The notes under the pieces are model-generated. The model made no database searches and was not told the DNA's origin. It saw only the letters and a program-made list of their open reading frames with translations. 37,667 nucleotides of DNA from Daejeonella sp. (GTDB lineage Bacteria > Bacteroidota > Bacteroidia > Sphingobacteriales > Sphingobacteriaceae). Both the position numbers and the translations under genes were made by a program. Position 1 is the stretch's first letter, and the number at the start of each line of letters is the position of its first letter. Shown here piece by piece: positions 31,101 to 37,667 of the stretch. The stretch spans positions 1-37,667 of the forward strand of contig NZ_JAUXXZ010000053.1 of NCBI RefSeq assembly GCF_030684675.1, in the 5' to 3' direction.

Positions 31101-31351
31101 AACTCAAAGAGCCTGCAAAAGCAAATGAGCTGACTCTGAATACAGCTGATTATATCGAAGATCAGTTAAATTATATGGCTGCTATTGCAAAAACGAAAGA
31201 GAATCTTAATTCCCGTGAAATACAACTGGGTGTTTATGTGATGAGCGAGCTGGTTAAACTTTCAGAAAAAAATGGACAGACTGCTGTTCTTAAGAAGTTA
31301 CAGGATCGCATGAAAGTGATTGAATCAAAATTCATGGGTTCTGATCGATAG
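28196..31351 (+). CDS. DUF2723 multi-pass membrane protein (glycosyltransferase family 117 type)
   Basis: 1051 aa. The N-terminal ~500 residues contain about a dozen hydrophobic helices. The first periplasmic loop has the conserved EPTTSFWDSGEFIASAYKLQ (Asp34, Glu37) and VVHQPGAPLF, the acidic-pair region expected in PMT/GT-C glycosyltransferases. Another signature, NQNPLQPRERDYAYTGSFYA, precedes the last helices. A soluble domain of about 400 residues follows, with the conserved LFTYGDNDTYPLWYVQEVEN and RPDVRVVNLSLLG. It ends in TPR-like helices. The family is almost confined to Bacteroidetes and is assigned to lipid-linked sugar transfer, probably protein or glycan O-glycosylation in the periplasm; the substrate is not known from sequence. 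It ends at a strong terminator. A weak promoter match (TAATTTCG) lies just upstream. Confidence 0.9.
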   Translation: MNYNKINNLLGWVSFLIALVVYTLTLEPTTSFWDSGEFIASAYKLQVVHQPGAPLFLMLGKVFSLIAGSDTSRVAFWINMCSALASAATILFLFWTITALAKKIIQEKGKELSNWGMISIMGSGLVGALAYTFSDSFWFSAVEAEVYALSSLCTAVVFWAILKWDQHADEPDSDRWLIFIAYVMGLSIGVHLLNLLAIPAIALVYYFRRTKTPTSSGTLLALLVGMFILAFIQYGIVQYIIKFAAYSDLFFVNTLGLGFGSGVAFFGLLIIISLTSGILYSINGNKLNLMLAVGAFVLLMTLGGGISGLVVAAILLAGLEYILKIRDKRRVLNLALISVVFIIFGYGSFAMIVIRAKADPTLNNSDASNAFSLLSYVNREQYGDRPLLYGQYFDSKPIDSKHGDIIYRKGKEKYENAGQKYERVYDRNTILPRMYSDDPQHVGFYRDWMGMAEDQSPTFFNNLGFLISYQTSFMYTRYFAWNFVGRQNDEQGHGDYTRGNWLSGVKFIDNMLLGGQYELPKSQLENNAFNRFYFLPFIMGIIGALWHFKRNQKDAGIVGLLFFFTGLAIVLYLNQNPLQPRERDYAYTGSFYAFAIWIGLGVAGIADFFKPRFKAPTAALLATFIGLLAAPILMAKEGWNDHDRSSKFTARDMAANYLESCAPNAILFTYGDNDTYPLWYVQEVENIRPDVRVVNLSLLGTDWYIRQMKKKVNQAEALPITMPDEKFVQGVRDVMGYQDYNTAGSVELKDIFDIMTSDNDADKASYQDGSKENFLPTKNFKISINPDQIIASKTLPESKRDLIIPAMEWKYNKNYVTKTELAMIDVLAHNNWKRPVYFAITVPDDNYMGLGDFLYNEGFAYRLLPLKKAQLDSAAEKPELTNSDQMYTNLMTKFKWGNMKNASYLDPESLRMSYTMINHFNILAENLYKEGRTEEARKLLLKCMEVVPDKNHSLNFTIRKFYMADLLYKLKEPAKANELTLNTADYIEDQLNYMAAIAKTKENLNSREIQLGVYVMSELVKLSEKNGQTAVLKKLQDRMKVIESKFMGSDR

Positions 31352-31365
31352 AACTTAATCTCAGG

Positions 31366-31404
31366 AAAAAAAATCCCCACTAAATTTAGCGGGGATTTTT
31401 TTTT
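31366..31404. terminator. bidirectional intrinsic terminator after the DUF2723 gene
   Basis: AAAAAATCCCC and GGGGATTTTTT flank a CTAAA/TTTAG inner pair, with long A- and T-runs on both sides. It separates the DUF2723 gene from the ABC importer operon, so the importer needs its own promoter. Confidence 0.92.
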
Positions 31405-31456
31405 GTTAATTGTATATCAGTACATTCATCAAATACAAAAATTGAATTTGAATAAA

Positions 31457-32947
31457 ATGCATTCGGCTGCTGAACAAATTCTCAGGGTAAATAGTCTTTC
31501 CAAATCCTTTTTTGGTGTTAAGGCTTTGGATAATATTCAATTTGACCTTAAAAAGGGTGAAGTCCATGCCCTTATGGGTGAAAATGGGGCCGGTAAATCA
31601 ACATTCATGAAAATTTTGAGTGGGCTCTTAAAAGCAGATTCGGGTACAATTTCTTTCAATTCTGAACAAATTGAAAAATTGGATGTTCATTCCATCATGC
31701 AAAAAGGCATTTCCATGATTCATCAGGAAATCTTAATGGTTCCTGAATTGACTGTTGCTCAGAACATCTTTTTAGGCAGGGAAATCAATCGGGCATATTT
31801 GCTTGACGAACAGGCAATAAATCAAAAAGCGGAGGACTTATTGAAGTCGATGGGCTTGGATATTAAGGTCCGGAAAAAAGCAAAACACCTCAGCATCGCC
31901 GGATTACAACTAATAGAGATGGCTAAAGCAGTTTCCAATAATGCCAGGGTGATTATCATGGACGAGCCAAGCTCTGCACTCTCAGAGAAAGAGGTTGAAA
32001 TACTTTTTAAAATCATTAAAGACCTGAAAAGTAAAGGTGTAGCTATAATCTATATTTCCCATAAAATGGAAGAGATTTACCAGATTGCAGACCGGATCAC
32101 CGTATTGAGGGATGGTAAATTTATTGCAACAAAAAACACTGCAGATCTGGATAAAAGCAATCTGATTTCTTTGATGGTAGGCCGTGAACTGGAAGAGCTG
32201 TTTTCTTCAAACTCAATGGCTCAGCCTGAAGTGATCCTGAAAGTTAAAAACCTTAATAAAAAGGGGAAATTTTTTGATATTAATTTTGATGTGCATGCCG
32301 GTGAAGTGTTTGGCATTGCCGGCTTAATGGGTGCTGGCAGAACCGAAATTGCAAGGGCGATTTATGGTTTAGATAGTTTCGACAGCGGTGAAATCATGCT
32401 AAGAGGCAAAAAACTTGAAATCAGATCACCAAAAGACGCTATCAGAGAAGGAATAGGATATGTCAGTGAAGACAGAAAGGCTCTTGGCTTTATTCCTGAA
32501 TTATCAGTTAGGCAAAATATAAGTCTTTCGAGTATATTGAACTACTCAAAAGCATGGTTCATTGACGAAAAAAAAGAAGAAAAAGCCAGCAGTAAAATAG
32601 CTCAGCAACTAAATATCAAAGCTTCCGGCCTCAACCAGAAGGTGAAGCATCTCAGTGGAGGGAATCAGCAAAAGGTCGTACTTGCAAGAGTATTAATGGC
32701 TTCCCCATTTTTGATCATTCTGGATGAACCCACCAGAGGAATTGATATTGGAGCTAAGCACGAAATCTATAAACTAATCAGGCAATTGACTGAAAGTGGG
32801 TTAGCGGTAATTATGATCTCTTCAGAATTATCTGAAATTTTGGGGATGAGTAACCGGATTCTGGTTTTATCAAAAGGAAAACAAAAAACCATATTGACAC
32901 AAAAGGAAGCAAGTCAGGAAAAAATCATGCAATATGCAGTACATTAA
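31457..32947 (+). CDS. sugar ABC importer ATP-binding protein, ribose type (two ATPase domains)
   Basis: 496 aa from ATG 31457; an open TTG-led extension of 18 codons overlaps the terminator and is disfavoured. There are two fused ATPase domains. The first has Walker A GENGAGKST (41-49), a degenerate signature (LSIAGLQLIEMAKA) and Walker B VIIMDEPSSAL. The second has the typical degenerate Walker A GLMGAGRTE, then signature LSGGNQQKVVLARVL and Walker B LIILDEPTRGID. This is the RbsA/MglA layout of the carbohydrate uptake transporter-2 (CUT2) class. It overlaps the permease gene by 14 bp. The sugar is not determinable from the sequence. Confidence 0.93.
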   Translation: MHSAAEQILRVNSLSKSFFGVKALDNIQFDLKKGEVHALMGENGAGKSTFMKILSGLLKADSGTISFNSEQIEKLDVHSIMQKGISMIHQEILMVPELTVAQNIFLGREINRAYLLDEQAINQKAEDLLKSMGLDIKVRKKAKHLSIAGLQLIEMAKAVSNNARVIIMDEPSSALSEKEVEILFKIIKDLKSKGVAIIYISHKMEEIYQIADRITVLRDGKFIATKNTADLDKSNLISLMVGRELEELFSSNSMAQPEVILKVKNLNKKGKFFDINFDVHAGEVFGIAGLMGAGRTEIARAIYGLDSFDSGEIMLRGKKLEIRSPKDAIREGIGYVSEDRKALGFIPELSVRQNISLSSILNYSKAWFIDEKKEEKASSKIAQQLNIKASGLNQKVKHLSGGNQQKVVLARVLMASPFLIILDEPTRGIDIGAKHEIYKLIRQLTESGLAVIMISSELSEILGMSNRILVLSKGKQKTILTQKEASQEKIMQYAVH

Positions 32948-33872
32948 AAATCTCAGGCAGTACGGTATTTTCATCGTATTCAGTATTATTTGCCTCATCA
33001 TATCATTTATTTCCCCTCAGTTTTTAACGGTTTCAAACTGGACAATAATTATCACTCAGGTTTCGATTAATGCGCTTTTAGCCTTTGGAGTAACCTTTGT
33101 GATCATTACCGGCGGCATCGACCTCTCTTTGGGATCAATAGTTGCCGTGGCTGGTGTAAGTGCTGCAATGCTGGCACATCCCGATAGCTATCCTGTTATA
33201 GTTCCTGTTTTTGCAGGTCTGTTTGCCGGTTTGCTGATAGGTGCCTTCAACGGATTTATAATCACCAAAAGTAAAATTGCCCCATTTATAGTCACTCTGG
33301 GTACAATGACAATTGGCCGGGGATTAGCCCTGATTTTAAGTAATGGCCGCCCCGTGTCCAATCTTTCAGATTCCTTTGTTTTTATCGGCAGCGGAAAGAT
33401 TATGGGCATACCGGTCTTGATTGTAATTCTGATCCTAATGTTCATACTCTGTTCAGTAATACTCAATAAAACAATCTTGGGACGGTATATTTATGCGGTT
33501 GGAGGTAATGAGCAGGCAGCCAGAGCATCCGGAATAAATGTAAGTCAGGTTAAAATGGCTGTTTATTCCATTTCAGGTTTATTAGCTGGCTTAGCAGGGA
33601 TATTACTGACCTCCAGAATAACCACCGGGCAGCCTAATGCTGGAGCAGGTTTTGAATTGGATGCGATTGCGGCAGTAGTCATTGGCGGAACCAGTACCAC
33701 AGGAGGAAAAGGCAGTATTGCAGGAACCTTGATTGGCGTTTTACTTATTGGTGTAATAAATAATAGCTTAGATTTATTAAACGTAACATCATATTACCAG
33801 CAGGTAGTGATGGGCATTATTATCATTGGTGCAGTGGTTTTGGATAGCCTGAACCAGAAATCTAATTCATAA
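32934..33872 (+). CDS. sugar ABC importer permease, ribose type
   Basis: 312 aa, with 8-10 hydrophobic helices and the RbsC family hallmarks FVIITGGIDLSLGS, APFIVTLGTMTIGRGLA, YAVGGNEQAARASGI and VVIGGTSTTGGKGS. It forms the inner-membrane channel with the preceding ATPase. Its start lies inside the end of the ATPase gene (14-bp overlap), indicating coupled translation, and the binding-protein gene follows after 11 bp. Confidence 0.93.
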   Translation: MQYIKNLRQYGIFIVFSIICLIISFISPQFLTVSNWTIIITQVSINALLAFGVTFVIITGGIDLSLGSIVAVAGVSAAMLAHPDSYPVIVPVFAGLFAGLLIGAFNGFIITKSKIAPFIVTLGTMTIGRGLALILSNGRPVSNLSDSFVFIGSGKIMGIPVLIVILILMFILCSVILNKTILGRYIYAVGGNEQAARASGINVSQVKMAVYSISGLLAGLAGILLTSRITTGQPNAGAGFELDAIAAVVIGGTSTTGGKGSIAGTLIGVLLIGVINNSLDLLNVTSYYQQVVMGIIIIGAVVLDSLNQKSNS

Positions 33873-33883
33873 AATTATAGGAA

Positions 33884-34816
33884 ATGAAATACACATATTT
33901 GATACTTATCAGCCTGCTTTTATTCATTACAGGATGCAACCAATCCGAAAGCAATAAACAGAATGATTCTAATAAAATCATTATCGGTATTTCAATGTTG
34001 AGCATGCAAAATGAATTCATTGTAAATATCAGCGATGAGATGCAAAAAAAAGCCAAGGAATTAGGTGCTGAATTAATTATTGTTGATGCAGAACGCTCCC
34101 CTTTAAAGCAAATTGAACAGGTTGAGAGTTTTATCGCCCAGAAAGTAGATGTTATTATTCTGAATCCCTGCGAGTATGAAGCCAGCTCACCTGCCGTGAA
34201 AAAGGCATTGGCCGCAGGCATTCCAATTGTGAATGTGAACTCAGCCACCAAAGTTCAGCCAACTGCATTTGTTGGATCAAATGATGTTGAATCAGGCAGA
34301 ATTGCAATGAAGTTTATCGTGGAAAAATTAGGAGGTAAGGGTAATATCGTCATGATTCAGGGCTTGAACGGACAAGCCGCTCAAATTCAAAGAGAGCAGG
34401 GGGCAAAAGAAATTATGGAGCAATTTCCGGGTCTCAACATGATTGCCCAGCAAACTGCCGAATGGGACAGATCCAAAAGCATGGACTTAATGCAAAACTG
34501 GATTCAATCTTATGGTTCAAAAATCAATGCCGTATTTGCTCATAACGATGAAATGGGATTAGGCGCAGTAAAAGCACTGCAGGATGCCGGAATGAAAGAC
34601 AAAGTGATTGTAGTTAGTATCGATGCAATTGCCGATGCGCTGCAGGCAGTCAAAAAGGGAGATTTAGATGCCACGGTCTTTCAGGATGCACGCAAACAGG
34701 GAGCCGGTGCAATTGAAACAGCAGTTAAGATCGCCCGGGGTAAGCAATTTGACAAGGAAGTATTGATTCCATTCAAATTGCTTACAAAAGGGGATGTTGA
34801 TCCTTACCTGAAATAG
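33884..34816 (+). CDS. sugar-binding lipoprotein of the ribose-type ABC importer
   Basis: 310 aa. A lipoprotein signal peptide ends FITGC with the acylated Cys18, then an Asn/Ser/Gln linker. The mature part is a periplasmic-binding-protein (RbsB-like, type I) fold: IIIGISMLSMQNEFI, VDVIILNPCEYEA, AAGIPIVNVNS, FVGSNDVESGRIA, NAVFAHNDEMGLGAVKAL and VIVVSIDAIADAL. It delivers the substrate to the permease encoded upstream. The order ATPase, permease, binding protein is intact. No sugar kinase or isomerase gene follows, since REP-like sequence and an insertion sequence begin directly downstream. Confidence 0.92.
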   Translation: MKYTYLILISLLLFITGCNQSESNKQNDSNKIIIGISMLSMQNEFIVNISDEMQKKAKELGAELIIVDAERSPLKQIEQVESFIAQKVDVIILNPCEYEASSPAVKKALAAGIPIVNVNSATKVQPTAFVGSNDVESGRIAMKFIVEKLGGKGNIVMIQGLNGQAAQIQREQGAKEIMEQFPGLNMIAQQTAEWDRSKSMDLMQNWIQSYGSKINAVFAHNDEMGLGAVKALQDAGMKDKVIVVSIDAIADALQAVKKGDLDATVFQDARKQGAGAIETAVKIARGKQFDKEVLIPFKLLTKGDVDPYLK

Positions 34817-34940
34817 AATCAGTAATTAGATGAAATATCGGAAACTTGAATTGCTTGTGCGAGTAAACGTGCCTTGTTGTATGAAATTAAAAAGGATAAG
34901 TAGACAGACTCCTTCTTCTATACAAAGGGATGATTTTTGT

Positions 34941-35090
34941 GATAGCCACATCGTTCAATAGCACGTTGCTTTAGCTCTGGGTTAAGATCCGGTTTTCAGA
35001 TCGGGCTAAAGCCCAATATAATAATTCCTCACATGTTGTAGAATATTGGGCTGAAGCCCGCCCGGATGAACTCCGTTCGGACTGGCCCTA
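34941..35090. repeat. REP-like palindromic doublet
   Basis: Unit A (34941-35016) contains GCTTTAGCTCTGGG and ends CGGGCTAAAGCCCAATAT. A facing unit begins at 35044 with ATATTGGGCTGAAGCCCG. Together they form a BIME-like inverted pair around 27 bp. Unit A is 63/76 identical, by eye alignment, to 37086-37161. The remaining 34817-34940 shows no convincing gene. Confidence 0.65.
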
Positions 35091-35109
35091 AAACAAACAA
35101 TCTCGTTAA

Positions 35110-35147
35110 CCCCAGCTAAAGCTGGGGCCTGGAGTTTGGTTATTTGC
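35110..35147 (+). repeat. left terminal inverted repeat of the IS4-family element
   Basis: An outer 18-bp hairpin-forming palindrome (35110-35127) plus inner CTGGAGTTTGGTTATTTGC matches the right end 36861-36898 in reverse complement. The two ends differ at the palindrome centre (TAAA against TTTA) and at one base after it. Confidence 0.88.
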
Positions 35148-35231
35148 ATAATTTTCGATAAAAAAAATGCTAAAACGTTTTGTTTTAGCCATTTTTTTAT
35201 TAGATTTGCATCTAGTTAAAATACTAGATAT

Positions 35232-35444
35232 ATGGGATACAGCACCAAAATACAGCTCATCAAGCGACAAAAAAGCGAACAGTGGTATGTAAATTTTCCT
35301 GCCGCAGTGGCTCAGGCAGCTGAGTTCGAGCAAGGGGAAGTGGTGGAATGGTTCATTGATGACCACCAGAATTTTGTTTTAAAACGTAGTAACTCAGCAG
35401 TCGCCAATCTTAAAAAAAAACTCAAGACCAACCCCACAACATAA
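35232..35444 (+). CDS. small AbrB/SpoVT-like ORF1 of the insertion sequence
   Basis: 70 aa. It starts MGYSTKIQLIKRQKSEQWYV and continues NFPAAVAQAAEFEQGEVVEW and NFVLKR, a layout like a swapped-hairpin AbrB DNA-binding domain. It ends with a lysine stretch encoded by nine A (35412-35420), then KTNPTT. It stops 59 bp before the transposase ATG but overlaps the open transposase frame. It may regulate transposition, bind the ends, or act as the N-terminal part of a frameshift fusion. Confidence 0.75.
   Translation: MGYSTKIQLIKRQKSEQWYVNFPAAVAQAAEFEQGEVVEWFIDDHQNFVLKRSNSAVANLKKKLKTNPTT
35412..35420 (+). promoter_or_regulatory. A9 slippery tract joining ORF1 to the transposase frame
   Basis: Nine A in the ORF1 frame read AAA AAA AAA. 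Slipping back one base puts ribosomes into the transposase frame at ACT (35420), which is open without a stop through to the transposase stop at 36868. A tract like this supports -1 ribosomal frameshifting or transcriptional slippage. Confidence 0.6.
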
Positions 35445-35503
35445 AATCCACCTTTGAAGGCATTTTAAACCGCTGTACAGGGGCATTTAAACAAGACCGG
35501 ACG

Positions 35504-36868
35504 ATGCAGCGGGCCAAAGAACTGGCCTTTGGTTTGCTTTCTTGCACAGGCAGGCTTACCGTTACCGGGATGTTGATTGCCGTGGGAAAGCAATTTGTGG
35601 ATTGGACTGCTGCCTATCAATTATTCATGGGCACAAGAATTGATATTACTAAAATTTTTGAAGTGTCTTCACAGGTATGTTTAGAGAATTTAGAAGCAGC
35701 CCAAATGTTAATTGTCCACATGGATGACACCATCATACGAAAAGTAGGTAGAAAAATAGCTGGAACTGCCTGGAGGCGCGACCCGTTGGGGCCAGCCTTC
35801 CACACTAATTTTATTTGGGCACAGCGCTTTATCCAGCTCTCCTTATCGCTCCATGATAAAGGCATGAATTGTCAGTCCAGAGCCATTCCTGTCGATTTTC
35901 ATCATAGCCCGAGTGTGCAAAAGCCCTCTAAAAATGGAACAGAAGAGGGGTTGCTGGAGTACAAAAAAGCCAAAAAAGCACAAAATCTTAGTAAGCAAGG
36001 CTTAGAAAGGATCAAACTTTTTAGAGCGCGGCTAGATGCACAAGGCGCTCAGGAAAGAGAGCTTTTCCTGAGTGTTGATGGGGGCTATACCAATGAAACC
36101 ATATTAAAAGGCCTACCAGACAGAGTTACTTTAATAGGCAGGATCAGAAAAGACGCCCATCTCCATTATTTGCCAGAGACCGAAAAAACCCAGGGCAGAA
36201 ATAGGATTTACGGAGAACCGGTACCTACCCCTGAACAAATCAGGCAATCGGATGCTATTCCCTGGGTGGAAGTCGAGGCCTTTGCGGCTGGGAAATCTCA
36301 TACGTTCAATGTCAAAATAGTCAAGTCCTTAAAATGGAGGGCGGCAGGGGGAAACCATCTCCTGCAATTGGTCGTGATCAGGCCGTTGGGATACCGGTTA
36401 AAAAAAGGAGGCCGGATGCTCTACCGAAAACCGGCCTACCTTATTTGTACAGACAATGACCTATCCATAGACAAACTGCTGCAAGCCTATATTTGGAGAT
36501 GGGAAATCGAAGTGAATTTTAGAGAAGAAAAGACCACCAATGGCTGCGGTGATGCCCAGGTGAGAAATGAAATATCGGCAGCCAAACTACCTGCCTTTGT
36601 AGTGGCAATGCATGCTTTCCTTCACCTGGCAGACCACATACTTACTAAACAGAACGCAAACCTGGCTCTGCCAAAGGCAAAATGGGAGGAAAGAAAACCT
36701 AATCAAAGGGCATCCACAAACAACCTCCTAAACCTATTCCGAGGGCATTACTGGTACGGAAAACTAGGAAAATCTTTCTCCGGCTTCGTAACCAATCAGC
36801 ACCAAACCCAAAATGCCCACAACCCACTTGCTGAATGCATGAGTGCCGTTTTCTATATGCGCAAATAA
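35504..36868 (+). CDS. IS4-family DDE transposase
   Basis: 454 aa from the first ATG. Catalytic residues are the DDT motif (Asp74/75 in HMDDTIIRK), Asp192 (LSVDGGYTN) and Glu336. The IS4 signature Y-(2)-R-(3)-E-(6)-K is exact in YIWRWEIEVNFREEK (Tyr329, Arg332, Glu336, Lys343). The frame stays open upstream of the ATG to 35420 and there encodes sequence that looks like genuine family N-terminus (STFEGILNRCTGAFKQDRTM), yet has no ATG, GTG or TTG start. This suggests that the full protein is made as a fusion with the 70-aa ORF by -1 frameshifting. It is bounded by the terminal repeats of the element. Confidence 0.92.
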   Translation: MQRAKELAFGLLSCTGRLTVTGMLIAVGKQFVDWTAAYQLFMGTRIDITKIFEVSSQVCLENLEAAQMLIVHMDDTIIRKVGRKIAGTAWRRDPLGPAFHTNFIWAQRFIQLSLSLHDKGMNCQSRAIPVDFHHSPSVQKPSKNGTEEGLLEYKKAKKAQNLSKQGLERIKLFRARLDAQGAQERELFLSVDGGYTNETILKGLPDRVTLIGRIRKDAHLHYLPETEKTQGRNRIYGEPVPTPEQIRQSDAIPWVEVEAFAAGKSHTFNVKIVKSLKWRAAGGNHLLQLVVIRPLGYRLKKGGRMLYRKPAYLICTDNDLSIDKLLQAYIWRWEIEVNFREEKTTNGCGDAQVRNEISAAKLPAFVVAMHAFLHLADHILTKQNANLALPKAKWEERKPNQRASTNNLLNLFRGHYWYGKLGKSFSGFVTNQHQTQNAHNPLAECMSAVFYMRK

Positions 36869-36898
36869 CCAAACTCCAGACCCCAGCTAAAGCTGGGG
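36861..36898 (-). repeat. right terminal inverted repeat of the IS4-family element
   Basis: Reverse complement of the left end with a single difference outside the palindrome centre. The repeat overlaps the last transposase codons, a compact arrangement usual for insertion sequences. Confidence 0.88.
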
Positions 36899-37085
36899 CC
36901 TATTGAGCAAAACCGTATTGGTGACATATCATATATACTTTGACGAAGCCAATGGAATACTAATGCGCCTAAAATAAAATGGAAGTTTACTAGTGCGTTA
37001 ATACGTGAAATATTGATACACTATACGTCAATTAATGACTGGATGATGGATAATTAGATGATTGAATATTAATATTGAGCATTGG

Positions 37086-37210
37086 GATAGCCATATTGTT
37101 CAATAGCCCGGTGCTTTAGCTCCGGGTATGGATCCGGTTTTCCGGGCGGGCTTCAGCCCAAAACCTAAGCGGCAAGAACGGAACAAATATTGGTGCTTTA
37201 GCGCCATATT
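37086..37210. repeat. REP-like palindromic units right of the insertion sequence
   Basis: 37086-37161 is a second copy of the unit at 34941-35016, in the same orientation. It contains GGTGCTTTAGCTCCGGG and ends CCGGGCGGGCTTCAGCCCAA, a 20-mer found in reverse complement at 35046-35065. A smaller palindrome, TGGTGCTTTAGCGCCA, lies near 37189-37204. The stretch 36899-37085 is AT-rich with no gene seen. Confidence 0.65.
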
Positions 37211-37234
37211 ACCGTTAAATAATCCACAATAAGA

Positions 37235-37667
37235 TTAAACAACCAAAACCGAAGCACCTTTATAAGCACTCCCCTGTACAACTCCTTTTGCTTCCAACCG
37301 TTTATCTATATAACTCTGGATCTGAGATTTCTTCATTCCCCAGTTTGGAGCGATGAGCAAATCGAAATCGGCGAGGCCAAATAGTCTTTGAAGTACAATA
37401 TCAGGTCTTAATAAAGGAATAAATTCAGCTATAAAATCAGTGTATTCATCAATAGTGAATACTTTAAAAGGATCGCGGGCATATCTTGAGCCCATGATCG
37501 AGCCTTTTACTATATGAAGATGATGTAGTTTAACAAATTTAATTTGAGGGTATCTGTTGATCTCATCCGCATAACGCAGCATCATTTCATGGGTTTCCCA
37601 AGGGAAGCCAAAAATGGTATGTACACAGATATCAACCTTTGTATTTTCTGCCAATTGAATTGCATTC
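37235..37667 (-). CDS. radical SAM protein of the TIGR01212 (YhcC/YtqA) type, 5' end beyond the right edge
   Basis: The minus-strand frame is open to the window edge (NAIQLAENTKVDICVH at the cut), so only the C-terminal ~143 residues are present and the CxxxCxxC cluster motif lies outside. Recognisable parts are VDICVHTIFGFPWETHEMML, FVKLHHLHIVKGSIM, FIPLLRPDIVLQRLFGLADF and NWGMKKSQIQSYIDKRLEAK, the end of the TIGR01212 family. The family is widely conserved, with an unknown or RNA-modification-related function. It ends 34 bp from a small REP-like palindrome; no canonical terminator was seen. Confidence 0.85.
   Translation of the reverse strand, partial: NAIQLAENTKVDICVHTIFGFPWETHEMMLRYADEINRYPQIKFVKLHHLHIVKGSIMGSRYARDPFKVFTIDEYTDFIAEFIPLLRPDIVLQRLFGLADFDLLIAPNWGMKKSQIQSYIDKRLEAKGVVQGSAYKGASVLVV

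Larger units (their letters stand above)
35110..36898 (+). mobile_element. IS4-family insertion sequence with two ORFs
   Basis: 1789 bp bounded by near-perfect inverted repeats of about 38 bp. The left end is 35110-35147 and the right end 36861-36898; each starts with the palindrome CCCCAGCTAAAGCTGGGG, followed by CTGGAGTTTGGTTATTTGC with one difference near the palindrome. Inside are a 70-aa ORF and a DDE transposase with the IS4 YREK signature. No target-site duplication is obvious (left flank ends GTTAA, right flank starts CCTAT). The transposase is intact, so the element may be active. Confidence 0.88.

Noticed and set aside
31403-31456. TTG-initiated N-terminal extension of the ABC ATPase
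   Set aside because: The start lies in the T-run of the upstream terminator, and family N-termini begin at about the ATG 31457.
34829-34960. Short plus-strand ORF starting MKYRKLELLV
   Set aside because: It is about 42 codons, ends inside the REP-like unit and has no family resemblance or promoter; probably chance.
35105-36903. Target-site duplication for the insertion sequence
   Set aside because: The bases outside the two ends (GTTAA and CCTAT) do not match, so none is claimed.

Overview
The window reads as chromosome of a Bacteroidota bacterium, most likely a Pedobacter-like member of the Sphingobacteriaceae. Support: PorP/SprF with a gliding-type (type B) type IX secretion sorting domain, a GLPGLI-family protein, a DUF2723 membrane protein, an str operon in the order rpsL-rpsG-fusA-rpsJ, and promoters of the Bacteroidetes TTTG / TAnnTTTG type in front of rpsL and tRNA-Gln. 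Family names come from reading the translations; no database search was possible.

Layout. 1-5106 (minus) is a four-gene surface/secretion operon: a type B-sorted protein, PorP/SprF, a small secreted protein, and the start of a highly repetitive tail-fibre-like surface protein running off the left edge. 5107-5651 is intergenic and holds a terminator plus a 46-bp copy of the 3' end of rpsJ. 5652-9960 (plus) is a cassette (a small Cys-containing secreted protein broken at an A8 tract, a GLPGLI protein, a TonB-dependent-type outer-membrane barrel) lying exactly between that rpsJ fragment and the intact rpsJ; it looks like an insertion at the 3' end of rpsJ. 9961-13423 (minus) is the str operon. 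13831-18158 (minus) holds a small antitoxin-like gene, two paralogous Uma2 endonucleases, a SWIM zinc-finger protein and an XPF/ERCC4-type nuclease with helix-hairpin-helix motifs. 18418-22345 (plus) has an unknown protein, a PIF1-like helicase with HRDC and HTH tails, and a small basic secreted protein. 22398-27359 (minus) is a housekeeping run: tRNA-Gln, prs, rplY, pth, an ArsC/Spx-like reductase and an M1 peptidase. 27457-28101 is a frameshifted four-helix-bundle (23S-IVP/Avd-like) gene between oppositely oriented arrays of 7-bp repeats. 28196-34816 (plus) is a DUF2723 membrane protein and a ribose-type ABC importer (ATPase, permease, lipoprotein). 35110-36898 is an IS4-family insertion sequence, probably using -1 frameshifting, among REP-like palindromes. 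The right edge cuts a radical SAM gene.

The signals that looked least explained are: (1) the rpsJ-targeted cassette, with a synonymous difference between the two rpsJ ends and the presumed ancestral terminator still beside the displaced end; (2) the heptad-repeat family (five sites, with snap-back forms) whose largest copy brackets a four-helix-bundle gene, suggesting an element with gene-less derivatives; (3) an A9 slippery tract that joins a small AbrB-like ORF to the IS4 transposase without an intervening stop; and (4) the duplicated Uma2 genes with conserved promoters around an XPF nuclease and a SWIM protein.
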